Source: Diploptera punctata
Lineage: Eukaryota; Arthropoda; Insecta; Blattodea; Blaberidae
DNA: 64,000 nt
Assembly (NCBI GenBank): GCA_030220185.1
Contig: JASPKZ010001598.1
Coordinates: 1,942,501 to 2,006,500 of the forward strand
Direction: 5' to 3'
Each line of letters begins with the position of its first letter. Within the stretch, counting starts at the first letter, position 1. The notes beneath the pieces are model-generated. The model saw only the letters and a program-made list of their open reading frames with translations. It did no database searches and was not told where the DNA came from. The position numbers were made by a program, and so were the translations under genes. Shown here in pieces: positions 59,940 to 64,000 of the stretch.

Positions 59940-60130
59940 ACACTGAGGTTTATTAATATTGTTTATTTTTTATTTCACTCACCTCATATTTCATAATTTT
60001 TTTTAATATTGTTTATTTTTTATTTCACTCACCTCATACTTCATAAATTTTATGAAGTATGAGGTGAGTGAAATAAAAAATAAACAATATTAAAAAACCT
60101 CATAGTGTTATTTCCTATCTACATAACTTA
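59940..60130. mobile_element. Family-8 fold-back mini-element with duplicated left arm
   Basis: ATTGTTTATTTTTTATTTCACTCACC occurs twice in direct order (59960 and 60010), then its mirror (60062-60095) and the tail AACCTCATAGTGTTATTTCC. The centre is ATAAATTTTAT. A further half arm is at 60265-60300. Confidence 0.65.
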
Positions 60131-60299
60131 ATAATGTTGGCTATCAAGTCATAGGAAAACAAGAATAACGTAAACAACTGAGACAAGATGGCGGCTTCAA
60201 AAATACAAAATTTCAACTAACATTTTTCGAAAACTAAAATAGAAATTAAAAGATACTTGAAAAAAAAAATATGAAGTATGAGGTGAGTGAAATAAAAAA

Positions 60300-60830
60300 T
60301 ATGTTTTTATTATTCATTTCATACATCTTAATGATGGATAAATCACATTTGAAGAGAAAAAATATTACGCTCAGACCGGGGCATGAACCAGGAGCTTTAG
60401 TTTTCTAGACCAAGTGCACTACCCCCGACTGAGCTACCGGAGTAAGTACCAATCTAAACGCAAATTTTCCTCTATATGCGTTGTAATTCCCACGCACCAA
60501 ATGCTATGAAACCTGTGCTTCTATCTTTGCAAATGGCAGCTTCTTTATTAAGAAGACATATATATGGGAATTATACATTCCATTATAAAGCCAGTACAGA
60601 TTCTTTCGATGTTTTTATTATTCATTTCATACATCTTAATGATGCAAAGGTTTCATAGCATTTGGTGCGTGGGAATTACAACGTATATAGAGGAAAATTT
60701 GCATTTAGATCGGTACTTGACCCAGTAGCTCAGTCGGTAGAGCACTTGATCTAGAAAATCAAAGGTCCTGGTCTGAGCGTAATATTTTTCTCTTCAGATA
60801 TGAGTCAAAATAACTAATTCATAATAATTA
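60300..60830. repeat. Inverted pair of SINE1-variant tRNA-related repeats
   Basis: The antisense head at 60370-60450 and sense head at 60722-60785, shared leader (CACGCACCAAATGCTATGAA and mirror) between. Ends AGAGAAAAAATATTACGCTC and GAGCGTAATATTTTTCTCTT are mirror images. The sense head lacks several box-B bases. Confidence 0.65.
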
Positions 60831-60834
60831 TAAG

Positions 60835-61220
60835 AAACCTCATAGTGTTATTTCCTATAAATATGAAATAAATAGATAAACAATCTTACCATATGTTAAA
60901 ATATAAATGCATTATGAAGAAATGAAAAAAAAGTACTCTGAAAACAAAATAGAAAACAACATATATTTAAGTAAGTTTAAAATAATATTAATTTTATTCA
61001 TTCACAACATAACTTACTCAGAAACATTTACAAGTTTTAAACCATTCATTAAATCTATATTTTTTGTCTGTTTGGTACACTACCTTATTTGTAACATCTC
61101 AAAATTAACCCTCCAACAAAGATGTTGAAATAAAATTACCCTGTTATTGTTTTAAAAGATCAATTGAATTTAAGCTTTGTGTTCTGGCAGCCTTAAAATC
61201 CATGGAAGCATAGATAGATA
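60835..61220. other. Intergenic sequence, fold-back tail then nothing recognised
   Basis: AACCTCATAGTGTTATTTCC at 60835-60855 is a PLE-like tail. The remainder is AT-rich without features. Confidence 0.4.
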
Positions 61221-61236
61221 AACAGAATTCATAATT

Positions 61237-61467
61237 AATATTGAGTGTAGAACATATTTTTAATAACTCACCTCATACAATTTCAAATTTATTTGAGACC
61301 ATTGGTTTCGAATAAATTTTTCAGTCATGACTGAATGAAAAATTCATTCGAAACCAATGGTCTCAAATAAATTTGAAATTGTATGAGGTGAGTTATTAAA
61401 AATATGTTCTCCACTCAATATTAATGATATAACCTCGTAATGTTTACTTCCCAACATTAATTTTAAT
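61237..61467 (+). mobile_element. Fold-back PLE-like element (family 3), 13-bp TSD
   Basis: AGAATTCATAATT is duplicated at 61224-61236 and 61468-61480. The arms ATTGAGTGTAGAACATATTT and mirror; centre CAGTCATGACTG at 61322-61333; tail CCTCGTAATGTTTACTTCCC. The ribozyme region reads CTGAATGA (one base too many), GAATGA..TCATTC, GAAACC-AAT-GGTC, so it is probably inactive. Confidence 0.8.
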
Positions 61468-61675
61468 AGAATTCATAATTGTTTTCAATTAACTAACTAT
61501 ATGGCTAATTGTTTTTAATATCTCACATAATTTACAAGTATTAAACTTTTTTAAAATTCTAATTGAAAATGAATTAGAGTACTAAATTATAGAAACTGTT
61601 GTAGGTGAATTACAAACTTACAATCTCTCTTTTTTTTTTAATTTTTACCTTTATAAGGGAAGATCTTGTCAGAAT

Positions 61676-63195
61676 ATGGTTGGTTGGTATCTAATGTCGA
61701 GCACTTGATAATGAAATCATTCGCTCTCTTGCACTCCAATATTTAGCAGAAAGGCTGGTCTCTTCTACAAAAGCTGGACAACGGAAGAGATGGTTTCTTT
61801 CCATATCTTCATTTAAATTGCAAAAAGGGCATTTAGGTGAATCTGTTATGCCAATTCTGTGTAGGTGTTTATTCAAGCAGTCATGTCCCGTTAGCAGTCT
61901 GAATGTTGCTACTGCAGATTTTCTTTGTAATGTAGTAATGTCACAAGCTTGTAGATTTTCCCATTCCTTTCCAGATGTTTTGGTGGTGTATTCTTCTCTA
62001 AGTTTATTGATGTATTTATTTGAGATAATTCTTTTGATAGAGTGAAAGGAAACTGGAGCAGAAGTTGGGTTTGAAACAATTTTGCTACCCTTCTTGGCTA
62101 GAAAATCGGCTATTTCATTGCCTGTCACTCCACAATGCGCCGGAATCCATTGAAGTACAACTTTTTTATGTAGACGGGATAAATGTTTTATCATTTTGTG
62201 ACATTCGATAATTTTGATGCTTTTGGGTGTTGTGTCTCGTGTTATAGCAAGAATGGCTGCTTTGGAGTCACATAGAATTACAACTTTTGTAAATTTTTGG
62301 ATGTGATATAAAAGATTTTGTAAACTTAAGAAAATTGCTAGAATTTCGCCATCAAAGTTTGTTGAATTTGTGTTTAGTTTACGATAAAAGGAAAAAAGTG
62401 GACATACTGCACCAGCACCAGTGCCACCATCATTTGGTAGGCTGGAGCCATCTGTAAAAATATGTATCCATTCAGGAGCTGGGTATCTTAGATTTATCAT
62501 TTCCAGTGACATTTGTTTTAAAATATATGGAGGAGTTTCAGATTTCTTGATGTCTTCTGTTAAATGAAGGTTATATTCGATTTCCAAAAATTCTAGAGGG
62601 TTGTTTCTCATCTGCATATTTTCTTTTGAATGTGGAAGTTGCAATTTCTGTTTGATTTCTTGTACAATGCTTAGGAAGCTTTGCTGAGATTTTAAACATA
62701 CTTGTGGTTTTCTTTGGGTCCAGTTATTATGGGGTAGCCTTAATAATTTTTCATACTGTGTGACTGCTGTTTTCTCAATTTCAGATGCTATGTTTGGGTT
62801 ATTTGTTAAGATTTGCATGGCAGTGATTGGTGTTGTTTTAATGGCTCCTGTTATCAGACGGAGGATTTGGTTCTGCAATTTATTAAGTTTTTCCACTTTA
62901 GTAGTTACTAGGATTTCTTCACAATATTGAAGTACAGGTTTTATGTACATTTGGTAGAAGGTGTTTAGGGTTTGTGTGTTGCAACCCCATGTACATTTGG
63001 TAGAAGGTGTTTAGGGTTTGTGTGTTGCAACCCCACTTTTTCCCTGCTAATCGTTTTAATAATGGTAACCTTGTTTCTATCTTTGTACATATATTCTCCA
63101 TGTGTTTCTTCCATGTTAATTTTGTGTCCAGAGTTATTCCTAAATATTTTGCTTCATGTGTTTGAGTTAATAATTCACCCTCCAATTTCAGAGTG
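61676..63195 (-). mobile_element. I-like non-LTR retrotransposon, 3' part
   Basis: The 3' end at 61676 begins with a GGTTGGTTGGTA run on plus ((AACC)n on minus), the same as at 54469. The ORF2 C-terminal half is included; the element is cut near 63195. A 46-base exact tandem duplication (62944-62989 and 62990-63035) breaks the frame. Confidence 0.8.
61691..62950 (-). CDS. I-like ORF2: RT end, RNase H and C-terminal zinc motif
   Basis: 419 open codons. The start MYIKPVLQYCEEILVTTKVE is the RT thumb region (after KLTWKKHMENI in the upstream frame, 63185-62990). RNase H spans about residues 160-290: WIHIFTDGSSLPNDGGTGAG (catalytic Asp), NFDGEILAIFLSL (Glu), VVILCDSKAAILAI (Asp), LQWIPAHCGVTGNEIADFLA (His and last Asp). 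The end has RLLTGHDCLNKHLHRIG and C-x2-C..H..C. The active-site residues look intact, but the RT core is absent. Confidence 0.8.
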   Translation of the reverse strand: MYIKPVLQYCEEILVTTKVEKLNKLQNQILRLITGAIKTTPITAMQILTNNPNIASEIEKTAVTQYEKLLRLPHNNWTQRKPQVCLKSQQSFLSIVQEIKQKLQLPHSKENMQMRNNPLEFLEIEYNLHLTEDIKKSETPPYILKQMSLEMINLRYPAPEWIHIFTDGSSLPNDGGTGAGAVCPLFSFYRKLNTNSTNFDGEILAIFLSLQNLLYHIQKFTKVVILCDSKAAILAITRDTTPKSIKIIECHKMIKHLSRLHKKVVLQWIPAHCGVTGNEIADFLAKKGSKIVSNPTSAPVSFHSIKRIISNKYINKLREEYTTKTSGKEWENLQACDITTLQRKSAVATFRLLTGHDCLNKHLHRIGITDSPKCPFCNLNEDMERNHLFRCPAFVEETSLSAKYWSARERMISLSSARH

Positions 63196-63344
63196 ATGGG
63201 TAGTCAGAATATAAATGCTGTCATTGTAAAAACTAATGGCATAAAAAGTTGGGAGTCAGTTATTTCTGTTTTTGTAGTGAAATGCAAGTTAAGCAAAACA
63301 TTCCATAATTAAGACATTTTGTCTGTACATTCTTACCTCTTATG

Positions 63345-63690
63345 GTCCACCGCTGTGGTCTCGAGGTAGCGTGCTGCCTTGTCACGCAGCAGGCCCGGGT
63401 TCGATCCCCGGTCGGGGCAGTTTTTCTGGGTGAGGTTTTTATCGGGGTTTTTCCTCACCTGTAAGACAAATGTCAGGAAAACTTTAAGGCCCAAACAGTC
63501 CCCGAAATCATATGGCTATCATCATCATCATCATCCTCCTTTACATCATCATCACCATCCTTCACCGGTGTGGAAAGCAACGGGAAGCTACCACACCTAC
63601 ACAATTCCCTAGTAAAGCTGCAAGCATAGCATGAAAATGCTATGATTGCAGTGAAGGACCTGCCTTCGGGCAGAATTACTATGGATGGAT
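63345..63690 (+). repeat. tRNA-related repeat SINE6
   Basis: CACCGCTGTGGTCTCGAGG, GCTGCCTTGTCACGCAGC, GGTTCGATCCCCGGTCGGGG, then CTGGGTGAGGTTTTTATCGG, (ATC)n and CCTTCGGGCAGAATTACTAT. Sense copy of 27235-27545. Confidence 0.75.
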
Positions 63691-63694
63691 GGTT

Positions 63695-64000
63695 GTTTTA
63701 GTCGAACATATGTTTCAAGGCTACTGAGCCCCTCAATGATTACAGACTGACAAGCCTCTGGTGAGGCAGAGAGTGCAGGAATCAAGAATCAGGGCCGACA
63801 ACTTGAGAAAATTCAGTCTGTAATTGCTGACATGTCATGAAAGGATTATTAGTCTACAATAATTTTTTCCAACTATCTCCTCTTCTCTTCTTACGTCGTC
63901 CAATCTTTTACCATTTGGTTAGTACTTTAAAATTGCCTTAGGAATCCTGGTGCTGCATAGTCTACAAGTTGAAGCCAATATTCTATAGATGCTAATGGAT
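63695..64000. repeat. Family-7 fold-back remnant at the window edge
   Basis: TTTTAGTCGAACATATGTTTCAAGGCT matches the family-7 ribozyme arm (minus GAAACATATGTTC). Later ATCAGGGCCGACAACTTGAG parallels 1825-1840. The rest runs out of the window. Confidence 0.4.

Overview
The window is eukaryotic nuclear DNA and very probably comes from an insect with a large, repeat-rich genome. A cockroach or termite-like hemimetabolous insect is my guess, not a proof. The evidence is one intron-containing host gene spread over about 36.5 kb and buried in transposable elements: Penelope-like elements (PLEs), RTE-like and I-like non-LTR retrotransposons, tRNA-related SINEs, mariner/Tc1-type and piggyBac-like DNA elements. 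There are no operons, prokaryotic signals, CRISPR arrays or phage genes.

Host gene. One minus-strand gene runs from an ATG at 47503 to a stop at 10959. I could thread eight coding exons with GT..AG borders and consistent phases: 47503-45798, 38225-38097, 34422-34164, 28405-28195, 25596-25408, 22566-22406, 17747-17508 and 12726-10959. The product is about 1,480-1,550 residues, with an acidic and Ser/Thr-rich N-terminus, a conserved block of the ZNF839/DUF4764 type, an RGRGRRGRP basic/AT-hook-like stretch, a C2H2-type finger, a helical segment, and a C-terminal part holding seven degenerate copies of an FDPExALAAMGEG motif. I read it as a ZNF839-like nuclear protein. The last exon carries one apparent frameshift near 11.2 kb. 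All its introns are packed with repeats.

Dominant theme. Dozens of small fold-back (palindromic) elements share outer signatures such as CTCACCTCATA/TATGAGGTGAG and a short 3' tail with CCTCATAATGTTACTTCC or a variant. Several contain PLE reverse-transcriptase or GIY-YIG endonuclease sequence, so they are PLE derivatives. For fifteen of them I can define exact borders with 8-15 bp target-site duplications (TSDs). Many arms carry hammerhead-ribozyme cores (CUGANGA, stem II, GAAAC, minimal stem III, GUC/GUA). Hammerheads are known in PLEs. The notable point here is the uniform layout (inverted arm, centre at a variable point, sense arm, unpaired tail), present in more than fifteen sequence families, including two that show no coding sequence.

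Other layers. 1-10.9 kb (downstream of the gene): fold-back elements, a 465-bp tandem array, RTE tails. 10.9-47.5 kb (gene): includes an intact DD41D-spaced mariner/Tc1-superfamily transposon (29877-31197), a rearranged mariner (23643-24542), a PLE interrupted by an RTE fragment (31711-33928), a DUF4817-type Tc1/mariner relic (38462-39520), and inverted SINE pairs. 47.5-64 kb (upstream): a decayed piggyBac-like element (49640-50963), an RTE-like ORF split by tandem SINEs (52.6-54.4 kb), two copies of an I-like element with RNase H (54469-55035; 61676-63190), and more fold-back PLEs. Coordinates of decayed repeats without TSDs are approximate.
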